NCBI GenBank assembly: GCA_024449915.1
Contig: JAMZAV010000892.1
Location: forward strand, 186,001 to 250,000
Direction of reading: 5' to 3'
DNA: 64,000 nt
Source: Sweltsa coloradensis
Taxonomy: Eukaryota; Arthropoda; Insecta; Plecoptera; Chloroperlidae
Made by a program: the position numbers and the translations under genes. Below, piece after piece: positions 45,993 through 57,464 of this stretch (position 1 is the stretch's first letter; each line of letters opens with the position of its first letter). Below the pieces are notes generated by a model. It was not told the origin of the DNA. It searched no databases and worked only from the letters and a program-made list of their open reading frames with translations.

Positions 45993-48900
45993 ATGGAGAC
46001 CGAGATGGATTTTGATACCTTATTGATGAGCACTCTTGAAGACTGTAGAATAAATTCTGAAGATGGATCCTTCTATGGATATGTTGACACAGAAGAAAAC
46101 TTCAAAAATCTAATGACCAACATACAAGCTTGTGGGTATTGTTACTCAATACGGGGCAGTCATGTCTACCCTAATTATCAAAAGACACACATTAAATCAT
46201 CACCCATGTTAGGTAAGATAATGGTTCTGTTTTTGCCAACTAAAGCCCTGTTCACAATTAGGTTTAAGGCGTAAGGCGTAGTTGTGAGTAGCCTATGATG
46301 AGTTGAGAACGTACTAATTGAAACTTGGGTAGGGGCCTAATTATGATGTATAGATAGCGCCTCACCCAAAAGTAGGTTTGAGGGGGGGGGGGGGGTGAGG
46401 CGCTACACAGCATTTTTACCAAGACTTGTAGACCTACTCGGCAATACAAAATATTACTTCTCAATGTCATTAATCAAGAAACGCTCCCGTAGGTGTAATT
46501 GATTTTATGGAAATTAGAAATCCAGAAATAACAAAATACATCTCAGCGGGGTAATATTACATCTTACAACCTACCTACACCTTATGATCAATTGTGAACT
46601 TTGCTTAACTCCACATCTAGGAATGTCAATGGGAACCAGCCTGTTACCTGCGCAATGAGTGCGGGCATGTTTTGGTTCCAACTTTTCAATACCTGTACCT
46701 AGGCCAACCTGTTGTGTGTTTTAACTAGGGATGCACACAATAGGCCTAATCGATATTATCGATTGATAATCAATAATGGATATTATTTCGATAATCGATA
46801 ACCAAAATTCATTATCGATTATCGAAATATCAAATATTTGGTCACTAGTGCACGAACTAAACTAGGCCCTATTATCTCACGTTGTGCCATGCACTGGCTG
46901 GGCTGATGGTATCACATTGGAGATTTATGTTTAGAAATGAGCTATCAGTCGATGACGAAACCATAAACACATGACAGCGAGGCAGCGAAAGGAACGCAAT
47001 TGTATTGTTTTGACGTACACTTGCCACACTTGAGGTTCCACTTAGCCTATAGGTCGGAACAGGCTTTGTTGGTGATATCGATTCGATAATGACTTTACCA
47101 TTTTGATAATCGATAATGAAAAAAGTATCGATGTGCATCCCTACTTTTAACCATCATTATCCTACCCTTTGCACTTCTTGTCTAATGTGAAATAATCTCG
47201 ATACCCGTAAAGTATCTCATCGTCTTTTACCGTTTCACAGAGTCCTTTCAGCATGTCCCATTGATCAACGTCGTGCGTCATGACCAACGATTTAGCCGCG
47301 GTCGTTTAACCAGTTCCCACTCGAACACTGAAGTTAAGCAACATCGGGCGTGGTCAGGGGTTGAGTGGGTCGCCGCTCTGCCCTGAAACACACGTATATC
47401 GCTGGCTAGAGCAGAATAGGGTTCGTAAGCTTGTGTGACAGCTTCGTTCTCCTTGGCGCCGTCTGCTCGGCAGTCCGGGTTAGTGGAGGAACCAATATGA
47501 CTGTCAAAATTACACCGTCCTTTCGGATGGGACGTAAAGCCGTTGGTCCCCTTGGTACTTTTCGGTAGGAGTAGGCTATGTGCCGGTACCGGGTTTCCCC
47601 TCCTCCCTTCTCTATTAAATTTGCACTAGTGGGCTACATTGCCTGTTGCAAATAGAGACATAAATAAATAAATAAATAATTACCAGTACTTGGGTAACCC
47701 TTCACCCGGGTAACCTACTGCTTTCTGGCAGTGTTGTTAAAGCTACTTTTTAAAACTAAAAAGTAGCATACAATACATCAGTAGGCCTACAGTAAACTAT
47801 ACAAAGTTATGAGCATTAGCCCTACTGTGATGACAAAAATATATTAAATATACATAATAGGAAGCCCTTGTAAGAGAAAACTCTTTAAGCTACAGGTAGG
47901 CCTACTTAAATATTGTTGAGTAGGCCTACCCTAGCTCGCTACTTGTGCAGCTACTTGAAAATAGTAGTTCAATGCTACTTTAGGTACAGCTACTTTCTTG
48001 TTTTTTGCCCATGAACAAAATAATATTGTAGGCCCTAATGAAATAAAATAATAAAATAAAAATTAAATGTAATTAAAAGTTAAACCCTGTAGGTGCATCA
48101 CTTTCACAATATTTCATTATGATTAGCCCAAACCGGATATTACTTTTGTTTGTGGTAGGCACAATTTTATATTGAACAGATAATATAGGCCTAGTTTTTC
48201 CTCTTTTTTTCTCTTCACGCCAGAAGTCAAGCATCAAATTTCACAAGCAAGCACTCTCGCTCGTTTGTTGCTGCAGAATGTCTGTCAAAGATAGAGCGAT
48301 GGCGAGAAAATCATTCCAAACTCAAATCCGTCCAAATGGCAGGAAGTTTGTTTACACATTCATAAAATCATAATTATTTAAATACTTTATTTGTATTTTT
48401 TTATTTAATATCTATCCTATTCAGTTATAAAAACTAATTTACAAAGGAGGACATCTAAACAAATCTAATTACATAGACAGACAACAATGAACTACATTTA
48501 AGTAAATATTTGAAATAGTAATATTACAACAACAATGCATTAAAACTCAACAATTTTGGTGACAAATTAAAAGGATATTAAATGCAATTAATGAATGAAT
48601 AAAATATAAAAAAGGGTGGGGAATGAAAAGAAAAGAAAAAAGAAAAGGAAAGGAAAGGAAAGGAAAAAAAAAGAGAGAAAGAAAAAAAGAAAAACTGATT
48701 TTTTAAACGATCCCACTCAAACGAATAATATGTGGTTTGCCAAAAATCAGGAACAGCAAATCGGGGAGTAATCAATCTTTCGCGGAAGAAACCACCGAAC
48801 GCGAATTTTCTTCATTGTGCGTTCAATCTTCATTTTTGTGTTCAAATCTTGATAGTAATTTACTAATTTAGTACAGTATTTAGTAAGTTTAAACGCTTCA

Positions 48901-51900
48901 TCCCCACTTCTACTTTATTTCCAAGTGATGCAGACCTATGTTTATGCATCACAATTCAGTTTTGTCTGTCATTCGAGACTAGGCGGTTTGCTACCACCCG
49001 CCCAGCCACGCTGCTACATAGTCCGATACATGTAAAACAACTCTAGTAGGCGACGTTTTCAATTTAAAACATCTCACGGATGTTTTAAAATTAAAATAAC
49101 TAAGACCGGTCGCCCCGGATTAGCGGGGCCCGGATTGGAGATACTCCATCCACTTACTGCAAAATTAGAGTAGCGTCGATTTTACGCTATAGTTACCTGT
49201 TTATAGTAGCTTGCTACTCGCTACTTTACTACATTTTCAAAAGTATCGCGCTACCATCCTCGCTAAAAATTAACATATTACAAGTAGCGCCCTACTACTA
49301 GCGTAACTGCTTAGAATTACATCACAATTTGGTGGCTTGTTGAACTTTAAACAAAAACGTGCAACAGCAACAAACTTTGAGAGTGACCTTTTAAAAAGTC
49401 ATCTAAAAGTAACTTCCCCAATACTAAGCATAGTAGAGCCTAACCTAGCCCAAAATTGAATTGTCTCTGCATTGAAATCGGAAGAAATTTTCTTTGTGTT
49501 TGATGTGAATTTTGTGTTTTGTTTAGGTGACAATGACTCATCTTGCAACACCGTTGATTCCGATCCTTTAGATAGCACTTATGATGCGGACAAAGACAAA
49601 ACTAGTGTTCACTTCAAGTCTCAACAAGGATCGGTGCCCGTACCGTATTTTGGATTAGGTTTTACAATCGAAAGAAACACCTACTTTGAATGTTCTCAAG
49701 GTCCACGATATTACAAGAAAAGATTACCAAAGGAAAATGTTATAACGGTAAGAGATTCCAGGCCATCTTGATTTGTACTGCACCTGAATGGTAGGTCTAA
49801 TGAGTATACCCTCTTAAATAAAATGGTTATCATTCAAAAGAGGACTATCTGCACATGGTGCAATATCAATGAACACTTACACTTAAGTGCCTTAAGTGTA
49901 ACCACTATTTGCTATCCTAAACATTCCAACTTGCCATCGATATTCATTTTTGAAACAGCCTGCTGCCAAGCTTTAAATTTTCTAATTTCAGGATGCTGGT
50001 ATCATAAGGGAAGTAAAACGCCGCAACGCCAACACAAAAAAGAGAAATTGTCCAGCAGTGATATTACTCAAGTGTATCCGAATCTATCCAGAGTTTGTTG
50101 ATGCAGGGTCGAAAGAACCACATTGGAAAATAAAGAGAGAAGTGAGCAATTGATATTATATATATGCATAATGTTGTAGCCTTGGCCCTACTGTGTTTTA
50201 GATGCCCTATTAATATCACGTTGGTACAACATTCTTGAGTCAATAAATAAATACTGTACCTATCAGTTTAAAAAACCTAACACAAGTATGCCTACTATTG
50301 CACCTAAGGCCCCTATAACTAATATAGGTTTGTTTTTTGTCTGCAAAAATTGTTGTCCTTTTTGTTGAAGTGGATTGGATAGACTTTAAATAAATAAATA
50401 AAAGTTTGTAGGTTAAAAATTAAAATCAACAAAAAAGGGGTAATGGGTATTGCTATGTGTGGTTGTTTTAAAATTTAAATATTTGTTTCCCTTACATTCA
50501 AAATAAATATTAAACCACTGCTCTTTGCTTCATAGCTTAACTTCCTACAAACTTTGCATTGGCTCCGAGTTCACAATACCATTTGTTAATTACTGCTTGA
50601 ATTCATGATTATTATCTGTTGTCACGTCCAACTCTGCATTGGGTCAGCATTGGAGATGACCGCTCCTCTCCTGCCACCACATTAAAGACTCATTATTGCA
50701 GTTCCACATCTTTCCTCAAACTATCCTGCCATCGTTATCGTGGTCCACCCCTTGGTCTCGTACCTAGAATTTACAACCCCATTGTTCTTCTCGGCAATCT
50801 CTCTCTGTCTATCCTTTTGACATGTCCGAACGACTTTAATCTGCTCTCTCCAAGGCGCTCCATTAAATTCCTTGTGCCTTATTGATTGAACTAGTGGAAT
50901 ATCCTCATTCCATATTTGGTTTTGATCCCATCTGGTCTTATCTACAATGCTTCTCAAAATCTTCATGTCCATGGCTTGGAAAAGGCTCTCTTCCACTATT
51001 ATCATATTCCATGTCTCAGCTGCATGCGTCAGTGTTGGAACAAAAGAACAAACCAAGACCGGTAGGGGTGACCTTGCATGTATTTGGTACTTCTCTGTTC
51101 CGTATGAAGTTCCAAATAAATTGGAATAACCCAAGAGCTTGTGGTTCCTTCCTATCTCTGGTTGAACCCTTGTCACTACCCAAACATTCTCCTGTCAATT
51201 GTACTGCTTTTTATTGAAATGTATGTGTTGGAATATCTTTCAGATAGCCGACCAAATAAGAAAAGCTCTGAAGTCATCTCCTGGTCCCATGAGTTTCCTA
51301 CGGTACTACATCAAAGCATCTCCACAGAGCTGCCACTCGCATGAAACTGAAGCGGAGAAAGAGAGACGGCTCTTTGACCGGTACGAGCTAAAGAAAGAAC
51401 GAAGCCGAAGATATAAAAAAGCACGCTTGCTACGAAAGAGGCAACAACAACAAGACTTGGCATGCGTTGATGACACACTGGAGATGCAGAAGAAAAGAGA
51501 AATACTCGCAACTTGCATGGAATTGGATGATGACTTACTCTTAGCAGAGGGTTTGGAAACGAGGTGCACAGGTGAAGAAATTGTAGAATTAACAATAGGG
51601 GAAGACCAACTAGAAATCGGAGACCATGTGGTGATGGATGATGGACAATTATTACAAATACAAACCATAGATAATGAACAATTACAATTAGATATTGAGG
51701 AAGATCAAACATTAGATCCCCAAGAAGAGAATTTAAGTGAGTTATTATTAAGTTTGCAGGAAGAAACTCAGAAACTCATCACAGCATCATCCAGTTGTAC
51801 TAATGTAGACGCAATTAGCCAAGCCATTTCCCTGCTGAAAGAAGCATCGTCATTGTTGGAAGAGCCTTCACCGTTAGTCTCCCAAAGTTCACTAATGAAG

Positions 51901-52032
51901 AAGGTAAACATTCCTCTTAAAGAGGTGTTAACGAGCCACTCTGATAACTTCTTCTCGTTCACCCTCAACGAGGCATATGGCCAGCCTACTTGTGTGGTGT
52001 TTGTGCAGGGAACTGTGGACATGGTACCGTAA
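45993..52032 (+). CDS. CARF/ALS2CR8-domain-like protein, four coding exons, 459 aa
   Basis: Exons 45993-46212, 49527-49747, 49992-50141 and 51244-52032 join in phase (220+221+150+789 = 1380 nt, stop included). Residues about 100-195 resemble the ALS2CR8 domain of calcium-responsive transcription factor: VPVPYFGLG, then a Y-x-x-C-S-Q-G turn, basic residues, RNCPAVILLKCIRIYPEF. This matches the family pattern G-x-P-[FY], C-x-H/Q-G, x-x-CPA-x-I...PE-[FY]. A basic, probably helical segment (RRLFDRYELKKERSRRYKKA, about 235-260) and an acidic Leu/Glu/Gln-rich tail follow, as in a transcription factor, but this is inference. The ATG chosen starts METEMDFD; an acceptor-like TAG just upstream suggests a 5' UTR exon. 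AATAAA is at 52036. The family call rests on remembered pattern, not a search. Confidence 0.78.
46726..47143. mobile_element. hAT-like MITE, TAGGGATGCAC ends
   Basis: Ends TAGGGATGCACA and TGTGCATCCCTA. Flanks GTTTTAAC (46718-46725) and CTTTTAAC (47144-47151) agree at 7 of 8 positions. The ends are rich in ATTATCGATTATCGA. It lies in intron 1 of the CARF-like gene. Confidence 0.85.
47285..47680 (+). mobile_element. 5S rRNA-derived SINE, copy 2, with (AAAT)n tail
   Basis: 5S-like head (GAAGTTAAGCA, CATCGGGCGTGGTCA, GAGTGGGTCGCC) and the same body as 6886-7212, ending in AAATAAATAAATAAATAA. The A-rich tail supports LINE-mediated retroposition. It lies in intron 1 of the CARF-like gene. Confidence 0.88.
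47729..49425. mobile_element. Possible long hAT-like element (ends degenerate)
   Basis: Left CAGTGTTG...AGCTACTTTT and right AAAGTAACTTCCCCAATACT are imperfect inverses. Both ends carry GCTACTT/AAGTAGC pieces. No target duplication and no transposase. 48608-48698 is a purine-only low-complexity tract (AAAAGGAAAGG). Confidence 0.4.
50619..51176 (-). pseudogene. LINE reverse transcriptase C-terminal remnant
   Basis: Minus-strand frame 50721-51176 contains THAAETWNMII, MKILRSIVDKTRWD and IWNEDI, the layout of the region after the RT domain in many LINEs (Y-G-x-E-T-W...LR-x-I...R-x-x-x-N). It lies in intron 3 of the CARF-like gene. Confidence 0.75.
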
Positions 52033-52035
52033 TGT

Positions 52036-52041
52036 AATAAA
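52036..52041 (+). promoter_or_regulatory. Poly(A) signal of the CARF-like gene
   Basis: AATAAA starts four bases after the stop codon. This is unusually close; a later signal may be the one used. Confidence 0.4.
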
Positions 52042-52861
52042 AGCCATAACAGTTTACTCTCGTCTCGTTTATTCAAATTTACGTTTAAGATTCTGCAGAA
52101 GTGGATTCAGCCTATGATATGTTAACTGTCATCACATCTCTTCTTGTAGACCAAGGATATTTACGAGCTTGATTCCTAACCAACTTTGGGGCGATATTGC
52201 GGCCCGGTATTACTTTTTTTTATTAACTCACTCCACATCTCCCCCCAAAATATTTAATTTGTCAAAAAAGCAACCCTTTTGGCCTACATTTTTTTAATAC
52301 TAAAAGAATTAAATACAGCATGTTATTTGTCAAATCACCAACGTCAACAATCCAATAATAAATGTCACTTTCGGTACCACATATGAATAGCACACTAAAT
52401 GCAGAAATATGAATGAAAGAAGGTGTCACTCTAAAGGGCCACGGACTCCTCTGGTTACAGAGCTGCTTGGTGTGTCCCGTCCCATCTACCCTAACACAAT
52501 GTGAAACACAGAGTGAAGCTTTCTCCTTTATCCGCTAGATAAATCGTATTACTGTTCCTTTGCATCGCGGATTCAATTAAATATGTCTCCGCACATGGCA
52601 ACCACTGACCAAAGCAGATTATCTACTACTATTATTAGTAGCTGTACTACAACTTTGTATGTGTTGATACAGTACACTAGTCTATTACAAATAAATACAA
52701 AACTAATAGAACAGGTAATTACTAATTTGATTATTAAAAGGAAATTATTTTGACAAACACTGTACTTAGATAATACATATTTTAATAGTAGTGATTTTGA
52801 CACTAACCAAGTGTCTCTCAAACTGAAAGTTGAACAAAATAATATTTTAACAATTCAAATG
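52042..52861. other. Intergenic, no gene seen
   Basis: AT-rich, with only short frames and no repeat shared with the rest of the window. Confidence 0.5.
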
Positions 52862-53005
52862 ATGAATATAAGGTTTTTAAGCATAAGCCCGCTTTAAGGA
52901 CATAGTTATTGATTCATAGCAGTTGTCTTAAAAGTTTGCCCCGACTGGGATTCGAACCCAGAACCTTTGGCTTAATGTGCCATAGCTCTACCAATTGAGC
53001 TCGAC
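52862..53005 (-). mobile_element. tRNA-derived SINE, copy 1
   Basis: tRNA-like head with box A (GCTCAATTGGTAGAGC) and box B (GGGTTCGAATCCC), followed by a ~65-bp body (GACAACTGCTATGAAT...CTTATGCTTAAAAACC). The body is shared with 53868-54021 and 58813-58953. The acceptor 5' strand has lost a few bases. Confidence 0.88.
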
Positions 53006-53065
53006 ACAGAACAAACCTTTACTAAATGCTAGTTGTTGTGACTTGATCATGACATAAATCTAACA

Positions 53066-53783
53066 CTAGAAAAAGCTAAGGTCCCGTCCGCCGTGTGGCA
53101 GGACTTGTTATAGGTGCATTGGATGTCCATGTTTACCCGGATTTTCTTCTGTGAAAAATCATTACATTAGTCGAAGATTTTCTTTATCGTAGAATAATTA
53201 TAAAAAATTACTTAATTTTGATAATTAAATTAAAAATTAAATTACTTAATTGTTAACTTTATCGTATTTTTTTTAAAGAAAATCGTAAATTGCAATTGCA
53301 TAAAATTATTATATCGATTGCGCTCAATTAACACGATATATTATTCATGAAATAAGGTTCTGTGAAAAATCATTACAATAGGATACAAAGCAATAGATAA
53401 GCAAGAATTGTTTTAAAAGAAAAACGAAAATTTGATTTTGAAAAAATTTTTGATAACTCAAATTTCACACGAATATTTAATTTTAAATAACAAGTAAAAT
53501 ATAAATGAAAGTTAACAAAAAATTAAAAAATCAAATATAGAAAAAATTTTGTTTTTTTATAATAAAAAAAATCGTAAAATTGCGTTTTATTGAAAATTTC
53601 TGAGTTGCGCTAAAAAAAGTGGCAGCTTCTAAGTTCAGAGATTTCGAAGCTCCATCAAACTTCTCGCAATCGGATATCGTTTACCGAATCGTGTAACTAA
53701 ACCACAAATCAGAAAAAAAAAACACTTCCGGATTTTTTCTAGATGTTAGTGAATGATTTCGCTTCGCTCGCTACGCTCAATCC
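53066..53783 (-). mobile_element. Family-1 Helitron-like element, degraded copy
   Basis: Start GGATTGAGCGTAGCGAGCGA at 53783. The low end is CTAG (53066-53069) followed by T on the minus strand. Many small deletions relative to the 11-16 kb copies. It sits between two SINE copies. Confidence 0.65.
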
Positions 53784-53867
53784 AAAAAAGACTGCAATGT
53801 AGCTGTCAAATCTGAAAGATCACATGGATAAATCCAATCACATCTCATCTCCCATGAGTTGGGTAGT

Positions 53868-54021
53868 ATGAATATAAGGTTTTTAAGCATAAGCCCGCTT
53901 TAAGGACACAGCTATTGATTCATAGCAGTTGTCCTAAAAGTGTGCCCCGACTGGGATTCGAACCCAGAACCAGAACCTCCGGCTTAACGTGCCATAGCTC
54001 TACCAATTGAGCTACCGGGAC
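53868..54021 (-). mobile_element. tRNA-derived SINE, copy 2 (most complete head)
   Basis: The head folds with acceptor GTCCCGG/TCGGGGC and D stem GCTC/GAGC. An anticodon-position GTT lies in a loop without the usual U33. A 6-bp CCAGAA duplication lies before the T arm. The body is the same as in the other two copies, so it is a SINE, not a tRNA gene. Confidence 0.88.
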
Positions 54022-54166
54022 AAACATTAATAGGCCTACCTCCCCTTAATGTGACTAGTTGCTAACCATAAAAAATACACTTCAGTTAATGAAATGCAGA
54101 GCCCCGTCCCTTTATTGTTGGCAGTTTGAACCAATGCTTGATCAGACCAAGTTATGATATCATTTA

Positions 54167-54508
54167 GAGGTGCGTGTATAATATACACGCACCTCTAAAT
54201 ATACTATATAGCATTTTCAAGTGTCATTTCATTTTATTTTTATAGCGTTTTGTAGCATCTATTTTTTGGCTAATTTCAAACCCTTGTGTATGAACTTTTT
54301 TTAGATTTTTAATTTGAAATTTCAATTTGGTCATAAAGGTTGAATTTCAATTAAAATCAACTGAATAGATATTATATTATTATACAAATTATAGTACATA
54401 GATATTATGGAAAATAAAATAAAATAGGACTTGAAAACCTTAGTTTTAAGTGAAAAAATAGCGCTTTGTAGCATCTATTCACAAAACGCTATTTTCACAT
54501 ACCTCTAG
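54167..54508. mobile_element. Small TIR element with a 33-bp hairpin at its left end
   Basis: 54167-54199 is a perfect hairpin (TAGAGGTGCGTGTATA, centre A). A related inverted end (ATACCTCTA) lies near 54508. AAATAGCG-TTTGTAGCATCTA is repeated inside. ATCATT occurs at both outer flanks. Confidence 0.55.
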
Positions 54509-55338
54509 ATCATTATTTATTATTTAATAGTATTTATTTAATTTTTTTTTTTTGAATTTGTACATTTTACAGTTGGATCTTGCAGACACATTTACACAAT
54601 CAATTAATATTATTCTTACACTGTCGGTAACTACCTCGTAGATGTTACAACTAGACTAGGTTAACTCCCGTTGTGGGTAACCGTATTGTGGTCTTTAGTA
54701 TTCTGGGGCTGGGCCTCAGTTTTTACAAAATTACAAGGGGAAGTGTTCCAGTTTTGTAAACAAGTATAAATTATCACATATATAGGCCTAGGCCTATTAT
54801 AGTTAGTTCTCAGGTTAGGAGGAAAATTAAATTAACAGCAATACAACACCAAAAAATTACAGTGATATAGATAGGGACTATTTTCTTGAGGCCCAGTTTA
54901 CTGAGGACGACAGTAAGTCTACCCCCCGTTGTCACTGTCTTGTCTATGTGCATGTCTTATGTTTACATATGCATGTCTATGTGTGATGGCCGGGCCTTAT
55001 GATGGCTATAGAATTTGCCATAATCAGCCAGGAGATCACTCTTTTCTACAGTGCTAGTCAAGTGTATGACTGCTTTATTTTTATATTTTATGTTTACCTT
55101 GTACTTGTAGTATGTATTGACTTTTAGTGAATATAAAATAGTTGTAAAATATAGAATTTTGTTTACTGATTAGTGATTAGTGATTCTTGATTAGATTTTA
55201 AAGTGTTTAATGACAGGGTACTATTAGTATTTTTGTTTATATGGTTGCCTATATGATGATATGATGCTTGAGTGACCCAAAAAAAATATTTCATTACAAC
55301 AAATGACACTGTATAGGCCTAATATATTATGTATTATG
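54509..55338. other. Intergenic, no gene seen
   Basis: AT-rich, with TAGGCCTA pairs near 54785. Nothing coding. Confidence 0.5.
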
Positions 55339-55665
55339 TAGGGATGCACATCAATACTTTTTCCATAATCGATTATCGAAATGGTTATGTCATTACTCAT
55401 TATCAAATCAATATTAATATTATTGATATCAATATTACCAATAAAAAATTCAAGCCCGTCCCGACATACGTAGATGGAATCTCGAAACATCTCATCAAAC
55501 ATCTCGAAAAAGACACCTAGTGACTATGCTGTCGCCAAGCGGTAAAAATCTCCCCGTACTTGTTTGGGTCTGGGTACCCGTGTTCAACCCAATATTGATA
55601 TTTAATATCGATAATGTTTTGATTATCAAGAAATTTTATCAAATATGACATCGTGTGCATCCCTA
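55339..55665. mobile_element. hAT-like MITE, TAGGGATGCAC ends, second copy
   Basis: Same ends (TAGGGATGCACA / TGTGCATCCCTA) and ATCGATTATCGA-type interior as 46726-47143. The flanks share ATTATG but offset by one base, so the target duplication has decayed or was misplaced. Confidence 0.75.
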
Positions 55666-57464
55666 CATTATGTATAGGCAGTACGGGGCGTGCAGCCTAG
55701 GTCTAGTTTCAATATAGAGGACATTGTATCAATTGGTACCAAACAGCCTTTCTAATGTGTGTTGATTTTAGTTTTTACAAGAACAACATGGCCGATACTG
55801 TACATATCAATATCTCCCTATTTTGGAATGCTTAAACTACTGTGCAATGACATGGTTGGTAGTACTATGTTAGTTCAGTACGAAATATGTAGGGTCAATG
55901 TACAAAATGTGTTTAGTAAATAAACTATTTAATGCAATCACAATCGCCTATTTGGATTCTTTACTTTTTATTTCCCATTTAATTAACTAGGAGTTAATTG
56001 AGTCCTACACTGAGCACGAACATAAGTAAACCATTACCCAACCATTTCAAGCCCTGACTATATAAGGGCGGTCTCGCTCTGCATCCAGAGAAGATTTGAT
56101 TTCTAACGCGGGCCTCACGTTTGTCACCTATATGTTCCAATAAAACAATTATTGTCATCAGTATTTAATTTGTTGGTTATTAATAAAATAAATAATACTA
56201 TTATTATAATTTTTTAATAATTGTTTGTGGGATCCTAACCTATGTCATATCAGTGACCTGGGGGTGAGCTAGGGTCAGTTAATATTAGGAATTTTTCTTG
56301 GTAACGAAGACCAGTATGGTTTTGTTTTATTTTCAAAAACATACAGAAATGTTTTAAATTTCCTACTTACTTTCTTATCTATTGTTTTAATCCTCGTTGT
56401 CAGTAGCTTTAACGCAAAGTTGTTTTTTAGCTACCTATGTCAGTTCAACCGGGAATGTACGTGCGCGCTGTAACAACTTTTTCGTCGCCATTCTCAAAAT
56501 AATGAAAGAGTAATTTCACTACTTTTATCATTGTAATTTGGCGTTAGTAACGCGTTACTTTTGCCATGCGGCCCGTGCCTTTGTGTATCAAAATCAGTCA
56601 CTGGGCCAGTGCGCCTGCTGCCTTTCTACGTATCGCCTGCTTGAACAATGTGCATGTGCATGCAGCATTTCCATGCAGCATTTTCGACATTTCTAGTCCC
56701 GAGTTTTTATTTCAGAACCTAGCCATGTTTACTTTTGGTACTTCCGCCTATGACGAGCGCCGTTGACGACGTAATTATCTACTTGACATCAAACATTCAA
56801 GTCTGTGTCAAATAAATCGATAGTCGAATTGTTACACTTGTAGTGAAGTTACAACATTTCGCCGATAGATGTCACCCGTGTAATCAATAATTTACTATAC
56901 ATCTATACATCGATATCTACAATATCTCTGTGATAGGCCTCCGCTGGTTTTGAAGTGTGGGCGTGGATAACACCCTGTCTGAGACCCGCCATCGGTAGAC
57001 AAAGCACTTGCGTCATACTCGTCCGCACGTCAGATACATTTTAAATTAAAAAGTAATTTTTGAAAGTAATTTCACTACTTTTTTCATAAAAAGTAACGTA
57101 ATTTCATTACTTTCATAAAAAGTAAGGTAATTTCATTACTTTCTTGGAAAAGTAACTAAATAGTAATTTAGTTACATTTTGGCTGAAGTAATGAGTAATG
57201 TAATTTCATTACTTTTCAAAAGTAACTTACCCAGGTCTGGTCAGTATGATGTAACTAGTACTATTAGGAAATAGGGATGCATTATAATACTGATGGCCAA
57301 ACAAAATTAAAATCAATACATTACATCTTTAATGAAGAGTTTTTTATCAGTAGGATGAAATTAAATAAAACTACAGATGAAAGTACTGTATATATGTATA
57401 AAAAAAAATCATACCAAAATAATAATATAGTATTACAGTTATTATGTTTGTAAGACTTCAGTCT
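55666..57464. other. Intergenic with a possible LTR-like module and a decayed hAT-like end
   Basis: At 56058 TATATAAGGGCGG is followed within ~85 bases by CCAATAAAAC, a spacing seen in LTRs. About 57040-57237 carries AAAGTAAYGTAATTTCATTAC repeats and ends AAAAGTAACTTACCCAGGTC, resembling a hAT-MITE end; its partner end may be near 56250. No gene is seen. Confidence 0.4.

Noticed and set aside
52940..53005. Functional tRNA gene on the minus strand
   Set aside because: The same head and ~65-bp tail recur at 53868 and 58813, the acceptor is damaged and position 33 is not U in the complete copy.
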